Assembly (NCBI RefSeq): GCF_000381045.1
Contig: NZ_KB905729.1
Coordinates: 1 to 64,000 of the forward strand
Direction: 5' to 3'
Source of the DNA: Thermus scotoductus DSM 8553
GTDB taxonomy: Bacteria > Deinococcota > Deinococci > Deinococcales > Thermaceae
Length of the DNA: 64,000 nucleotides
Positions 24,713 through 33,247 of this stretch are shown one piece after another. The position numbers were made by a program, and so were the translations under genes. Each line of letters opens with the position of its first letter. Position 1 is the stretch's first letter. The notes under the pieces were generated by a model, which saw only the letters and a program-made list of their open reading frames with translations, ran no database searches and was not told where the DNA came from.

Positions 24713-26622
24713 CGCTTTTGCCCTTTCTATCCTTAACCCTGGCCCAGGTGGGCCTTCTGGACGGCCCCAGGCCCCCCACGGAGGTGCGGGGGTACCTGGA
24801 GGGCAACGCCCAGGAGGGCTACCGGGTGCGGGTGGAGTTCTACCTGGAAACCGGGACCAACCCCATCCAGGGGACCAGCTACCAGTCCCTCACCTGGAAC
24901 GGCAGGCTCTACCTGTGCGTGGGGGGGTGCGACACCTTCAGCCTTTCCGGCTTCACCCCGGGCACCTACCCCAACGGGCAGGTGTACGACCTCTACGACA
25001 GCCAGAACCGGCTCAGGGGCAAGGCGGGCGTGACCACGGAGTACGACGCCTACAACAAACCCTACCGCTACCGGGTGGAGTACGCCGTCTGGCCCCTTCA
25101 GGGCACCAAGACCTGGCAGGCTTCCCCGGACAACCCCGTGCCCATGGAAACGGGAGGGTGGCTCACGGCCAGGCCCCCAGGGGGAAGCCCGGAGCGCTAC
25201 CGCTACCCGGGAATGGAAAGCTACCGGCCCCCTTCCGGGGGGAGCATCTTCGCCGGGATTAGCCCCCAGGACCGGGACCTGGCCCAGAAGAGCCTGATTG
25301 ACAGCATGGCTAAGCTGAGGGCCTTTTTCGGGAGGCTGGTGCGGGGGAGCGAGCTATGGTTCTTCGTGCCCGAGGTTACCCCCTGGACCTTCCAGCTGGC
25401 CCAGGAGTTCCAGGCCCGGGTGAGGGGACCGGTGCGCTTTGTGGTCCCCGAGGGCACGGCCACCAGCTACTGCCCCACGGTCTACCGGTCTGACCCCCGC
25501 TTCCACGTCCTTCCCAGGCCCTCCCTGGACAAAAAGGACGCCCTGGCGGTCATCTGGCCTCCCCAGAACGCCAGCCAGAAGGGGGCGGCCATGGCGGGGC
25601 GGTACCTGGTGGACCGGCCCGACTGGCCCGACGGACCAGACTGCCTGAGCCAGACCGTGGCCCTGGTGCCCACGACCTCGGACCTGCCCGAGGCCCGGGC
25701 GTACCTCTACGGGTGCATCTCCCAGGCCAACCTGAAGGCCCAGGTGCAGTTTAAGGAAACCAGCCTTGGTCCCGTGGGGTATGTGGACTACCGCACCTAT
25801 AGGGGGAACTGGGACGGCAAGGACAGCTTTGACCTAGGAAACGGCTGGGAAACGATTCGTCTTTCGGTGAAGGGGGTGAGCACCAACACCTGGATCCGGG
25901 TAGAACCGGCGCTGGATGCCCAAGACCGGAACCGGGGATATGCGCGGGTATACAAGCAGGGTACTGTGAGCGTGGACACTAGCCAAACGGAAACCGCTAC
26001 AACTCCCTGGTACATCAATCAAGGTCCCCCCCATAGCTACCTCCACAACGGGGAAAGCCTGACCATCAGGGATTGTCGGCTCACGAGGCAAATAGGAATC
26101 GAACACAGCTACGATAGCGGATTTGACGAAATCACGTACATCTACGAAGCCGTCTGCCAAATCTACGACACTGCCGGAAGGTGGAGAGGGACTACGGTCA
26201 GCGAATACCGCTACACCTATCGGTTCGTGGATTGGGAAGATAGGTTTTACTCCTACGTAACGGATAGCCGTTGGAAGCACAACCTTACTGTTTACCCCCT
26301 TCGGGAAACCATTCAAGGCTACTACGTCTACTGGTACCTCTCCCGCTGGCAGACCACCTGGCGGGCGGCCAAGGACAACGACCGGCCCGTGGAGGCGGGA
26401 GGGTATGTGACGGCGGAAGGGAAGCGGTACCGCATCCCTGGCCTCGAGGGGTACCTGATGCCCCAGGGCAGGGAGATTGAGGCGGTGGAGGGGGACCCCT
26501 ACGTGACCTACATCACCCGTAGCCTCCTGCCCGACCGGAATCCCTACGCCGCCCTGAACCGGGAGGAGGGGAGGGTATGGTATAAACCCCTCTCCCAGTG
26601 GTGCCAGGAAAGGGGGAAGTAA
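24700..26622 (+). CDS. Large secreted protein with internal duplication
   Basis: 640 aa, ATG after GGAGGG; signal peptide LLALLPFLSLTLAQ. Two related modules: about 15-185 (YDLYDSQNRLRGK ... TWQASPDNPVPMETGGWLTA ... RYRYPGMESY) and about 430-605 (CQIYDTAGRWRG ... TWRAAKDNDRPVEAGGYVTA ... RYRIPGLEGY). Between them a region (205-330) with LWFFVPEVTPWTFQLAQEF and VRFVVPEG strands is reminiscent of a phospholipase-D-like fold without HKD motifs. DNA of the second module (about 25,950-26,310) is much richer in A/T than its surroundings, so it may have been replaced by recombination. Role unknown; position suggests the cell-surface part of the transfer machine. Confidence 0.65.
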   Translation: MRLLALLPFLSLTLAQVGLLDGPRPPTEVRGYLEGNAQEGYRVRVEFYLETGTNPIQGTSYQSLTWNGRLYLCVGGCDTFSLSGFTPGTYPNGQVYDLYDSQNRLRGKAGVTTEYDAYNKPYRYRVEYAVWPLQGTKTWQASPDNPVPMETGGWLTARPPGGSPERYRYPGMESYRPPSGGSIFAGISPQDRDLAQKSLIDSMAKLRAFFGRLVRGSELWFFVPEVTPWTFQLAQEFQARVRGPVRFVVPEGTATSYCPTVYRSDPRFHVLPRPSLDKKDALAVIWPPQNASQKGAAMAGRYLVDRPDWPDGPDCLSQTVALVPTTSDLPEARAYLYGCISQANLKAQVQFKETSLGPVGYVDYRTYRGNWDGKDSFDLGNGWETIRLSVKGVSTNTWIRVEPALDAQDRNRGYARVYKQGTVSVDTSQTETATTPWYINQGPPHSYLHNGESLTIRDCRLTRQIGIEHSYDSGFDEITYIYEAVCQIYDTAGRWRGTTVSEYRYTYRFVDWEDRFYSYVTDSRWKHNLTVYPLRETIQGYYVYWYLSRWQTTWRAAKDNDRPVEAGGYVTAEGKRYRIPGLEGYLMPQGREIEAVEGDPYVTYITRSLLPDRNPYAALNREEGRVWYKPLSQWCQERGK

Positions 26623-28472
26623 TGAGGGCGTTGTTCGCTCTGCCTCTCTTGGGCTTGGCACTGGCCCAGCAGAACCCGGGGCCTCAGTACCAGGACTGGA
26701 CCAAGTACCTCCTCTCCCAGCCCGACTACCGGCTGGAGCAGGTGCTGAAGGGGAAGTGGCCCTACCTGGAGGTGTTGAGGAAGGACCGCTTCCGGGACTA
26801 CCAGAAGGGTCCATGCGACTCACAAAAGGACCCCAACCAGTGCAAGGACCGGCTCCCCTGGGCGGAGGCCCAGGCCCACGAGTTCCGCCTCCCCATGTCC
26901 AGCCTGGAGGCCACCCGGGAGGTAGCTAGGGACCTCCGGAAGGCCTGGCAGAGGTTTGAGGAGCGGTACTACTGGCGGGTGATAACGGCCCTGAACAACC
27001 CCGCCTTCTACCTGGCCTACTGCACCTTCGGCCTGAAGGGGCCGGACCTGAATCCGCCTCTGCCGGACTTCCGCCTGAACATCCCCTCGGAGAGCTTGGA
27101 CACCGCCATGCTGGGGAAGCTCACCCCCTTTGACCCGGGAAAAATGGCCTCGGCGGGGCTCCACAGCCTGGACCGGTACCTGCCCATCCCCCAGATTCCC
27201 AGGCAGGACTTCTGCGATGACCTGGGGCTGGAAATCCTCCCCATCATGTACATCCCGGGGTTTAAGGTGATGGTGCAGGGGTGGGAGGTCTTCCGCACCC
27301 CCGGGTACCCCTCGAGACCCCTCTGGTTTAACTGGGACGCCGCCGATGCCCGGGTGAAGGCGGCCATGGAGCACGCCTGGCAGAAGTACTACCCCGAGTA
27401 CCTCCGGGAGGTGGCGGAAATCCTCCTGAAGCCCAGGCCCTCGGACCCAGGGAGTTTCGTCAGCAACTTGGGTATAACGGACTTCGCCAACCTGGGAGCC
27501 CCCAAGGTCTACCTCCCCATCCCCTGGCAGGGGCACCTCCTGAACGGTGGGGCGGTGGTGGCCCCGGTGTACACGGAACTGGTGCCCCGGGACCCCCAGG
27601 CCCTGTGGCAGTCCCTGGAGGGCATGTGGAACACCTACAAGGGGCTGATTGACCGAACCGGGAGCGAGGTGGAGAAGGTCTACTACTATGTGCACTTCTA
27701 CCGCTCGGCGAGGACCCTGTACAACTCCCGGGCCTTCTACGGCATCCCGGGGCTGGCGGACACCCTGAAGCAGGGCCTGGTGCGCCTGATTGAGAGCCCC
27801 CTGCGCACCCTGACCCAGGGGATACCGGTCCTGAAGGGGTGCACGGGAAGCCTGGATGAGGTGGCGGATTGCGCCGCCAGCGCCCTCATGAAGGTGGACT
27901 GGGCGGTGAAGGCGGGGAACGATGTGGCCCAGCTTACGGGCAACAAGCCCCAGAACGAGCCCATCAAGGCGGGGAAGGAAAGCCCCGGCCTCTGGAAGTT
28001 TGAGGAGGCCAAGCGGTGGTTGGGCCCAGCTTCCTTGCCGGTCTATGAGAGTTTCGGGTACACCACCTTCTTCCAGGCCATGAACATCATGGAGGCCACC
28101 AACATCCCTGACGTCCGCAACATTGACCTTTCCCAAATCAACGCCAGCAACTGGGTAGGCTGGGCCTGGAGCCAGCTATCCCGGCTCATCGTGTACTGGC
28201 ACGTGCCCATCACCATTGACATCCGCATGGAGTACTGCCCCCCATGCGTGCTGGCCTACCCGTCCCCTCCCCTGGAAGGCCCGGCCCAGCCCCTGGGGGT
28301 GGCCCCCTACACCCTGCCCTTTGTGGCGGAGAGGACCCACTGGCGCTGGGTTTCTGTGCCCGAGGGGTATGAGATACCCGGGGTGAAGGGGACGCCCTAC
28401 AAGGTCCTTGGGGACCTGGGGGGCATCGCCCCGGACCTTTCGGCCCTGTACCGGCCTCTTTTAGGGAGGTGA
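26622..28472 (+). CDS. Secreted protein of unknown family in the transfer block
   Basis: 616 aa; ATG shares a base with the upstream stop (TAATG). Signal peptide ALFALPLLGLALAQ. Few recognisable motifs; tryptophan- and proline-rich with cysteines at CDSQKDPNQCKD, CDDLGLE, CTGSLDEVADCAA and the C-terminal CPPC. Several cysteine pairs suggest disulfides. Comparison with F-type TraU (secreted, cysteine-rich, near TraW/TrbC) is a possibility only. Dense operon context. Confidence 0.6.
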   Translation: MRALFALPLLGLALAQQNPGPQYQDWTKYLLSQPDYRLEQVLKGKWPYLEVLRKDRFRDYQKGPCDSQKDPNQCKDRLPWAEAQAHEFRLPMSSLEATREVARDLRKAWQRFEERYYWRVITALNNPAFYLAYCTFGLKGPDLNPPLPDFRLNIPSESLDTAMLGKLTPFDPGKMASAGLHSLDRYLPIPQIPRQDFCDDLGLEILPIMYIPGFKVMVQGWEVFRTPGYPSRPLWFNWDAADARVKAAMEHAWQKYYPEYLREVAEILLKPRPSDPGSFVSNLGITDFANLGAPKVYLPIPWQGHLLNGGAVVAPVYTELVPRDPQALWQSLEGMWNTYKGLIDRTGSEVEKVYYYVHFYRSARTLYNSRAFYGIPGLADTLKQGLVRLIESPLRTLTQGIPVLKGCTGSLDEVADCAASALMKVDWAVKAGNDVAQLTGNKPQNEPIKAGKESPGLWKFEEAKRWLGPASLPVYESFGYTTFFQAMNIMEATNIPDVRNIDLSQINASNWVGWAWSQLSRLIVYWHVPITIDIRMEYCPPCVLAYPSPPLEGPAQPLGVAPYTLPFVAERTHWRWVSVPEGYEIPGVKGTPYKVLGDLGGIAPDLSALYRPLLGR

Positions 28473-28475
28473 ACC

Positions 28476-29237
28476 ATGCGTAGGATGCTCGTGCTGGCCG
28501 CTTTAGCCCTAAGCCCCGCCCTGGCCCAGTTTGACTGGCTCAGCAATCTGGACTGGGGGGGCATCAGCAACAACCTACAACGGGTGGGGGCGGTGATGAG
28601 TTGCAACCCCCAGTCCCTTTCCCAACTGGACTTCAGCCAGCCCAGCCTGGTCTTTCGGGGGGTGTACAAGGTTACCAAGTGCGTGCTCTGCCTGACCCTC
28701 AAGATGTGCGGCTTTCCCGACGACATGCTCTACCCCGCCGGGTGGAATGAGGTCCTGTCAGGGTTTAACCGGGGGGACATCATGATTGTGGGTTCGGGAG
28801 CCGGGGTGGAGGCCATCCTGGACTACCTCATCCTCATCGCCAAGGGGGGCACCTGCCAGAACATCTCCTACGGGGGTGTGCCCATCTACACCTGTCCCCC
28901 TGGGGGGATGCGGATCAGCAAGGCCTATGTGGTCACGGACACCACCACCGCAAGGCGGCTTAAGGAGAAGTTGAAGTCCCTCAATGACCCCAACCTCTTC
29001 AAGGTGGTGGGGGTGGGGGGCGAGAGGGACAGCCCGGAGCTTTCCCGGGTTCTGCTGGGCCTGCCCCTGGTGTGGTCCGGGGGGAAGCCCTACCTGTTCG
29101 CCCCGGGGTATTCCACCCCGGACCGGTGGCTCTGGCTCACCTTTGACGGGCCGGTGAGTTCCAAGGTGGCCCTGGTGGTGAACATCGCCACCCGGTATGT
29201 GGCGGACGCGGCCAGGAGGGAGGAGGAAACGAGGTGA
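28476..29237 (+). CDS. Secreted protein of unknown family
   Basis: 253 aa; GGGAGGTGAACC precedes the ATG. Signal peptide MRRMLVLAALALSPALAQ. Cysteines at CNPQS, KCVLCLTLKMCG and CQNISYGGVPIYTC. The central segment IMIVGSGAGVEAILDYLILIAKGG and AYVVTDTTTARRLKEKL suggests an alpha/beta domain, comparable in general layout to TrbC/TraW-type secretion accessory proteins. Overlaps the next gene by 4 bases. Confidence 0.6.
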   Translation: MRRMLVLAALALSPALAQFDWLSNLDWGGISNNLQRVGAVMSCNPQSLSQLDFSQPSLVFRGVYKVTKCVLCLTLKMCGFPDDMLYPAGWNEVLSGFNRGDIMIVGSGAGVEAILDYLILIAKGGTCQNISYGGVPIYTCPPGGMRISKAYVVTDTTTARRLKEKLKSLNDPNLFKVVGVGGERDSPELSRVLLGLPLVWSGGKPYLFAPGYSTPDRWLWLTFDGPVSSKVALVVNIATRYVADAARREEETR

Positions 29238-29632
29238 GGCGTGCGCTTTTGAGCCTTGTGGTGCTTTTGGGCCTGGCCCTGGCCCAGGGCCTGCCGCAGG
29301 TAAGGGAAGTAGACGAGGACACCTTTTACTGGTTTGTGGTGAACCAGGTGCGGGAGGCCTTTGTGGTGGGCCTGCCTCCGGAGCGCATCGGGGATGCCCT
29401 TAAGGGCAAGCGGATTACCCTGGTCCTGGGCAGTGAAAAGCCCCCCGCCTGGGCCAAGGACGCCAAAGTGGTGCGGTTAGGGGGCACCCCCTTCAGCGGG
29501 GGGTTTATCCTGGCGGATAACCGGTGGTTTTTGGGCCGGAAGGTGGAAAGGGGGAAGGCCATCTGGGTTATCGTGGACAGCCCCCAGGTGGTGGCGGTGC
29601 TGAGGGGGTACTTTTCCATGGTGGTGAAATGA
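29234..29632 (+). CDS. Short secreted protein
   Basis: 132 aa from GTG 29234 (GTGA overlap). Signal peptide ALLSLVVLLGLALAQG. The mature part of about 113 aa contains KRITLVLGSEKPPAWAKDAKVVRLG and GKAIWVIVDSPQVVAVLRGYF, an alternating beta/alpha pattern. Similar in spirit to the upstream secreted proteins but no family recognised. Confidence 0.58.
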   Translation: MRRALLSLVVLLGLALAQGLPQVREVDEDTFYWFVVNQVREAFVVGLPPERIGDALKGKRITLVLGSEKPPAWAKDAKVVRLGGTPFSGGFILADNRWFLGRKVERGKAIWVIVDSPQVVAVLRGYFSMVVK

Positions 29633-30201
29633 GGAGGGTCCTTGCGCTGAACTATAAGGAATACCAGAACAATCCCCTGGATAGGGCCAGGTTTTTTGGG
29701 GTGTTGCCGGTGTGTGAAGGCGAGGTGCGGGGCCTGAAGAGGGAGCGGTACCTGTGGGGTGAGGTCCTGGTGCTGGACAGGTACGGCAGGGAAGGGTACT
29801 TCTCTTACCCGCACTACACGCCGTCTTCCGATGGGGCCAGGAACGCCCTCGTGCGGTACGCTTTCGCCAAGGTCCTGGAAGCCAAAGGATACACCCTGAA
29901 AGGCAGGATAGGGGAAGTCCTGGTCTTCGCCTCCCCCGTGGGACAAACGGTTTTCCTTGCGGTCAAATGGGGAGGATACAGCCCTTCCGGGGTTAAGCGT
30001 TTGTACGAAAACCTTGCCCGGTATGTGTTTCAGACGGGAGGGGTGTTCTGGTTCCTCCCCGCCCCACACAGGCGGTTCGGGAAGTTTCTCAAAAAACACC
30101 CTTCAGCCGAACCTATCCCACAGGAGGTAGCCACAGCGGGGTTAGAGGCGTTTGCAAGGTTTGCGCAAGCGATTGAACCCAGAGAAGCCGTGAGCGGCTA
30201 G
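29629..30201 (+). CDS. Hypothetical cytoplasmic protein
   Basis: 190 aa from ATG 29629 (ATGA coupling). No signal peptide, in contrast to the genes before it. Contains GEVLVLDRYGREGYFSYPHYTPSSDGARNALVRYAFAKVLEAKGY and GEVLVFASPVGQTVFLAVKWGGYS, an alpha/beta pattern. Its last 89 bases overlap the end of the opposite-strand gene 30113-30562, an unusually long tail-to-tail overlap. Function unknown. Confidence 0.58.
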   Translation: MRRVLALNYKEYQNNPLDRARFFGVLPVCEGEVRGLKRERYLWGEVLVLDRYGREGYFSYPHYTPSSDGARNALVRYAFAKVLEAKGYTLKGRIGEVLVFASPVGQTVFLAVKWGGYSPSGVKRLYENLARYVFQTGGVFWFLPAPHRRFGKFLKKHPSAEPIPQEVATAGLEAFARFAQAIEPREAVSG

Positions 30202-30562
30202 GGGAAGCCCAGAAGAGCCTGTCGGCGTTCTTTGTGAAGAAACGCAACTTATCCCTGACCACCTCCCTGGTGTAGTGGCCGGTGTCCACTTCCAGGTAGG
30301 CTTCTCCCCAGGGGAAGACCATGTAGGCATCGGGGGTTAAGGTATCCCCGTAAAGGGGGATTTCCCATTGGGAAGGAGCCAGCAGAAGCACCGCCTGAGT
30401 AGCCAGGAGAGCGTGGTAGAGGGCGGTGTCCGGGAGTTCGGCAAAGGGGGGGAGAGGGTAGACATCCAGAACCACCCTATTCCCCCCCTTGGCCTTTTCC
30501 CTGGCGATTTCTATCCGGCGAGAAACCCTACCTTCCAGGGGAAGCCGGTGTTTGGAGGCCAT
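30113..30562 (-). CDS. Replication-relaxation-like protein (candidate transfer accessory)
   Basis: 149 aa from ATG 30562. Segment PDAYMVFPWGEAYLEVDTGHYTREVVRDKLRFF resembles the conserved core of replication-relaxation (PF13814-like) proteins, where a predicted nuclease-type E-V-D is followed by a K in the next helix (family F-hEhD-GT ... Kh). It is the only protein in the window with any resemblance to a relaxation/nicking accessory. Last gene of the leftward VirB10 operon; its start lies within the upstream gene. Confidence 0.5.
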   Translation of the reverse strand: MASKHRLPLEGRVSRRIEIAREKAKGGNRVVLDVYPLPPFAELPDTALYHALLATQAVLLLAPSQWEIPLYGDTLTPDAYMVFPWGEAYLEVDTGHYTREVVRDKLRFFTKNADRLFWASPSRSRLLWVQSLAQTLQTPLTPLWLPPVG

Positions 30563-31346
30563 TCCCCTGGTCAGCACCGGGTAAGAAGAGGACATAGAGG
30601 GTTGTGCCACGGTCCACCTTCACCGTGCGGATGACCGCCGTCTGGTCTTGGGGAAGGGCCACAAGGTTTGCGGCCCGTGCCAGAAGGAAAAGTTCCAGCG
30701 AAGGAACCGTCTTCTGAACCGCCTGTCCCCCACCGGGCAGAGGCACCACGGTGGTGGCCTCCAGGGTGGCCTTGACAAAATCCGAGATGCCCCCCAAAGA
30801 CCCCCGAACCAAATCGGCCAGCAGGGTGGGAGCCTCTTCCCCTACCCTGGCCGGTAGTCCATGGGTGGCCTCGGTAGCTTCCAGGGCCACGGCGTTGACG
30901 CTGAACACCTGCTTTTCCTTGACCATGGTGTCCAGGTCAATCCAAACCCGCCCCGTGGGGTCAAACCTGGCCCTGCCCACCAGCACGGCCCCGTCCTCCA
31001 ACTCCACAGCCACCGGGACGGTTTTCCCGGGAACAAGATAAACCCCGGTGAGGAGCTTGCCCTTCATTAAAGTCCCCGGCAGGGGGTGTTTCCCTGACGG
31101 GAAAGCAGCCTGGGCCGGAACAGGAGAAGGAAATGAGGGCATACCGGGCAGAGAAGGCAACCCTGGGGTGGGCAGTGGGGCTGAAGACGGTGGAGGGGGC
31201 GCAGGCTGGGATTCCGCAGGCTTGCTCTCCCTGGGCGCTTGGTACAGCACCCAGGGGTCCTCAAGGTACGGGCTTTGCCCGTGACGAACAGACTGGGCCA
31301 AAACGGCCCCCATCAACAACAACCCCCAGGTCAAAGCCCGCATCAC
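30528..31346 (-). CDS. VirB10/TrbI-like C-terminal domain with its own signal peptide
   Basis: 272 aa. Signal peptide MMRALTWGLLLMGAVLAQS, then HGQSPYLEDPW at 22-32 from a family A palindromic insertion, a proline-rich linker (45-90), then the VirB10 beta-barrel core from about 90: LPGTLMKGKLLTGVYLVPGKTVPVAVEL, RVWIDLDTM and a C-terminal strand-helix-strand region. In normal VirB10 this part is joined to a cytoplasmic/TM segment; here that part is the separate upstream gene, overlapped by 4 bases. See finding on the split VirB10. Confidence 0.72.
   Translation of the reverse strand: MMRALTWGLLLMGAVLAQSVRHGQSPYLEDPWVLYQAPRESKPAESQPAPPPPSSAPLPTPGLPSLPGMPSFPSPVPAQAAFPSGKHPLPGTLMKGKLLTGVYLVPGKTVPVAVELEDGAVLVGRARFDPTGRVWIDLDTMVKEKQVFSVNAVALEATEATHGLPARVGEEAPTLLADLVRGSLGGISDFVKATLEATTVVPLPGGGQAVQKTVPSLELFLLARAANLVALPQDQTAVIRTVKVDRGTTLYVLFLPGADQGNGLQTPASPGR
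31261..31285 (-). repeat. Palindromic in-frame element, family A, copy 2
   Basis: Minus-strand copy of the ACGGGCAAAGCCCGT core with flanks TC and ACCTTGA, read as HGQSPYLE directly after the signal peptide of the VirB10 C-terminal protein. Orientation and reading frame agree with the other copies. Confidence 0.85.
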
Positions 31347-32392
31347 CGACCACCTCCCGGCATCTCAGATGGGTAGCTGGGCGGGTTTACAGGCGGTAGC
31401 GTAGGGGTGGCTTCCTGCCCCACCCCGGATACGCTCATGCCCGAGGGAGCGGGCGAGGAAACCACCAGCATCCCCCCGGTCTGCCCCGTGTAAACCTGCA
31501 TGCCCCCCGGAAGGCTCTGACCGGAAGCCGTCTGCTCCACCGTAGGAGCGGGAGCCGGTGAAGCCGCTTGCGGAGCAGGTGAAGCCCCCTGAGGCATACC
31601 AGAAGCCGCATAGAGGACCATGGGGGGCGGGGAAACCGTGTACCCGCCAGTCTGACCCGAAGCCAGTGAAGAATCTGGTGGCGGCGGAGCACTGCTCCCG
31701 TAAGAACCGTACACAGGCGGTGGCGGAGGCGGCAGGTTGGGAACCGCACCGGTCCCGCCGGTAGCACCGGCGGTTGCCGAAGCACCGTTTGCACCTGTTG
31801 CCGAAGGGGTAGACGAGGACCCATCCGTGGCGGCAAGGGAAGAAACCGCCCCCGCTACGGACCCCTCGGATGGCGAAGCGTTTACCACCGGTAAATCCTT
31901 GTTTGGACCTTGGGTGTTTTGAGCACTCTCCTTGGTGGAGCTTTGGAAACTCTGTTCCCCTTCCCCCTTTACGGAACCGCCTTCAGCCAACTTTCCAGCC
32001 GCTACCGCTCCTATACCACCCCCTTTGGCCTCCTTCTTGGGGGCGGTGCCGAAGAAGAAGGCGAAAGCGAAAAGCCCCCCGACCACAAGGAACAGAAGAA
32101 GCCCGATCTTCCTCTTATCGGGAACTTTGCCGGTGGGGTGTTCCCGCATGAAAAGGCGGGAAAACAGGTTGTTGATGGCGTCCCGGCGCTGTGAGCGGGC
32201 GATTTCCCTCTGAAGCGCCTGGGTAAGACCGCCCCCCAAAAGGAGAGCAGAGCGGTAATCCTCAGGGGCTTCCTCCTTAAGCCTCTTGAGGAAGTTCACC
32301 CAGGCCGGTGTACCCGGCTCGGGCATCTCCGGGTACTTCTCCTTCAAGGCCGACTTGATGGCTTCCCTGTCCACCTTCTTCTTACTTTCCAC
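31343..32392 (-). CDS. VirB10 N-terminal part: cytoplasmic segment, one membrane helix and proline-rich periplasmic linker
   Basis: 349 aa, GTG start. Residues 1-95 cytoplasmic and basic; one membrane helix (IGLLLFLVVGGLFAFAFFFG) at about 96-116; the rest is low-complexity Gly/Ala/Ser/Pro, with a run of prolines near 215. This is the layout of the VirB10/TrbI N-terminal half, which senses ATPases at the inner membrane and spans the periplasm. The conserved beta domain is absent and is encoded by the next gene. First gene of the leftward operon; leaderless promoter. Confidence 0.7.
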   Translation of the reverse strand: MESKKKVDREAIKSALKEKYPEMPEPGTPAWVNFLKRLKEEAPEDYRSALLLGGGLTQALQREIARSQRRDAINNLFSRLFMREHPTGKVPDKRKIGLLLFLVVGGLFAFAFFFGTAPKKEAKGGGIGAVAAGKLAEGGSVKGEGEQSFQSSTKESAQNTQGPNKDLPVVNASPSEGSVAGAVSSLAATDGSSSTPSATGANGASATAGATGGTGAVPNLPPPPPPVYGSYGSSAPPPPDSSLASGQTGGYTVSPPPMVLYAASGMPQGASPAPQAASPAPAPTVEQTASGQSLPGGMQVYTGQTGGMLVVSSPAPSGMSVSGVGQEATPTLPPVNPPSYPSEMPGGGR

Positions 32393-32398
32393 GATTGA

Positions 32399-32404
32399 AT
32401 ATTA
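32399..32404 (-). promoter_or_regulatory. -10 box of the leftward VirB10 operon
   Basis: TAATAT on the minus strand, six bases before the GTG at 32392, so the transcript is leaderless. It is back to back with the virB2 promoter; both use the hexamer at 32422-32427. Confidence 0.6.
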
Positions 32405-32421
32405 CGGCATCACTAGGCAAG

Positions 32422-32451
32422 TTGACAACCCCAGGAGATATGTGCTAGCGT
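32422..32451 (+). promoter_or_regulatory. Promoter of the virB2 operon
   Basis: TTGACA at 32422-32427, an 18-base spacer and an extended -10 TGC-TAGCGT at 32443-32451. A strong Shine-Dalgarno AAGGAGGTGA follows at 32461-32470, directly before the ATG. Confidence 0.68.
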
Positions 32452-32470
32452 TTGGATGAGAAGGAGGTGA

Positions 32471-32812
32471 ATGGTGAAGGCAAGGAACGTGCTGAAGCTG
32501 GTGAAGGCCAATCCCGGTTTGGCCCTGGGGGTTCTGATGGTCGTGGGGAGCCAGGTGCTGGCCCAGGCCGCCAACCCCCTTTCTGCCCCGATGACCCGGA
32601 TTCAGAACATCATTTGCGGCATCGTGGATGCGGTCACCGGGCCTTTTGGGGCGGCTTTAGCCATCATCATGCTGGCCCTGGGCTTTGGCGGGTTGATTAT
32701 CGGGAACCGGAACTCCATGGGGCTGATTATCACCGCTATTGCGGGCGGTGCCCTTCTCCTTGCGGCGAAGACTTTGGGCAACACCATTTTGGGTGCCACG
32801 GGTTGCGCATAA
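32471..32812 (+). CDS. virB2: VirB2/TrbC-like conjugative pilin
   Basis: 113 aa. Long signal sequence (about 1-33, ending VLAQA) followed by two hydrophobic helices (GPFGAALAIIMLALGFGGLII and MGLIITAIAGGALLLAAKTLG) joined by a short polar loop GNRNS: the pilin topology. Size and position upstream of virB3 and virB4 fit. A stable hairpin right after the gene (32830-32857) may raise pilin mRNA relative to downstream genes. Strong ribosome site agrees with high expression. Confidence 0.88.
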   Translation: MVKARNVLKLVKANPGLALGVLMVVGSQVLAQAANPLSAPMTRIQNIICGIVDAVTGPFGAALAIIMLALGFGGLIIGNRNSMGLIITAIAGGALLLAAKTLGNTILGATGCA

Positions 32813-32829
32813 GGCGGTACCTGGGGTGT

Positions 32830-32857
32830 GGAAAGGGGGACTTCGGTCCCCCTTTCC
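32830..32857 (+). promoter_or_regulatory. Strong intercistronic hairpin after virB2
   Basis: 12-bp perfect stem GGAAAGGGGGAC / GTCCCCCTTTCC with TTCG loop and no T tract. Probably an mRNA stabiliser or partial terminator between virB2 and virB3. Confidence 0.75.
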
Positions 32858-32875
32858 AAGGTTAGGAGATTGGAG

Positions 32876-33247
32876 ATGAGGAGGAGAGTACCCAGGTTAG
32901 ACACTTCCCTTACGCTTTTTGGTCTTCCCCTGGGGATAGTTGTTGCTTCTCTGTTTGGAGGATTCCTGGCGCTTCAGGTGGTGCAGACGCTGGTGGCGAA
33001 CATCTGGGTTCGTGGGCTGGTGTCCCTGGCCGCCGTGGTGCTGGTGTACAGGGTGAGCATCTGGATTAACGACAACTACGGGTACGGTTTTGGCTGGCGG
33101 TTTATCCGGTTTATCACGAAAGCGGATGTGTACTACCCTTCCGAACCCCAGAAGGAAATCCCCTTAACCCTTTCCAGGGCTGGGTTGCCCGATGAAGGAG
33201 CGGACCATGAGCCTCTTGGGAACGAAGACCTTGCCTTTAGCCGATGA
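32876..33247 (+). CDS. virB3: VirB3/TrbD-like membrane protein
   Basis: 123 aa from ATG 32876 (TTAGGAG just upstream). Two hydrophobic helices at about 13-60 (LTLFGLPLGIVVASLFGGFLAL and VRGLVSLAAVVLVYRV), a basic N-terminus and a polar tail: VirB3 topology. It lies between virB2 and virB4, the usual order, and overlaps virB4 by 41 bases. Confidence 0.8.
   Translation: MRRRVPRLDTSLTLFGLPLGIVVASLFGGFLALQVVQTLVANIWVRGLVSLAAVVLVYRVSIWINDNYGYGFGWRFIRFITKADVYYPSEPQKEIPLTLSRAGLPDEGADHEPLGNEDLAFSR

Noticed and set aside
26820-28136. 438-codon minus-strand reading
   Set aside because: Antisense of the secreted protein 26622-28472, with no ribosome site or signal peptide.
30113-30562. Classical relaxase (MobA/TraI type)
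   Set aside because: No HUH motif (H-x-H) or tyrosine-type nickase motif; only a replication-relaxation-like similarity could be supported.
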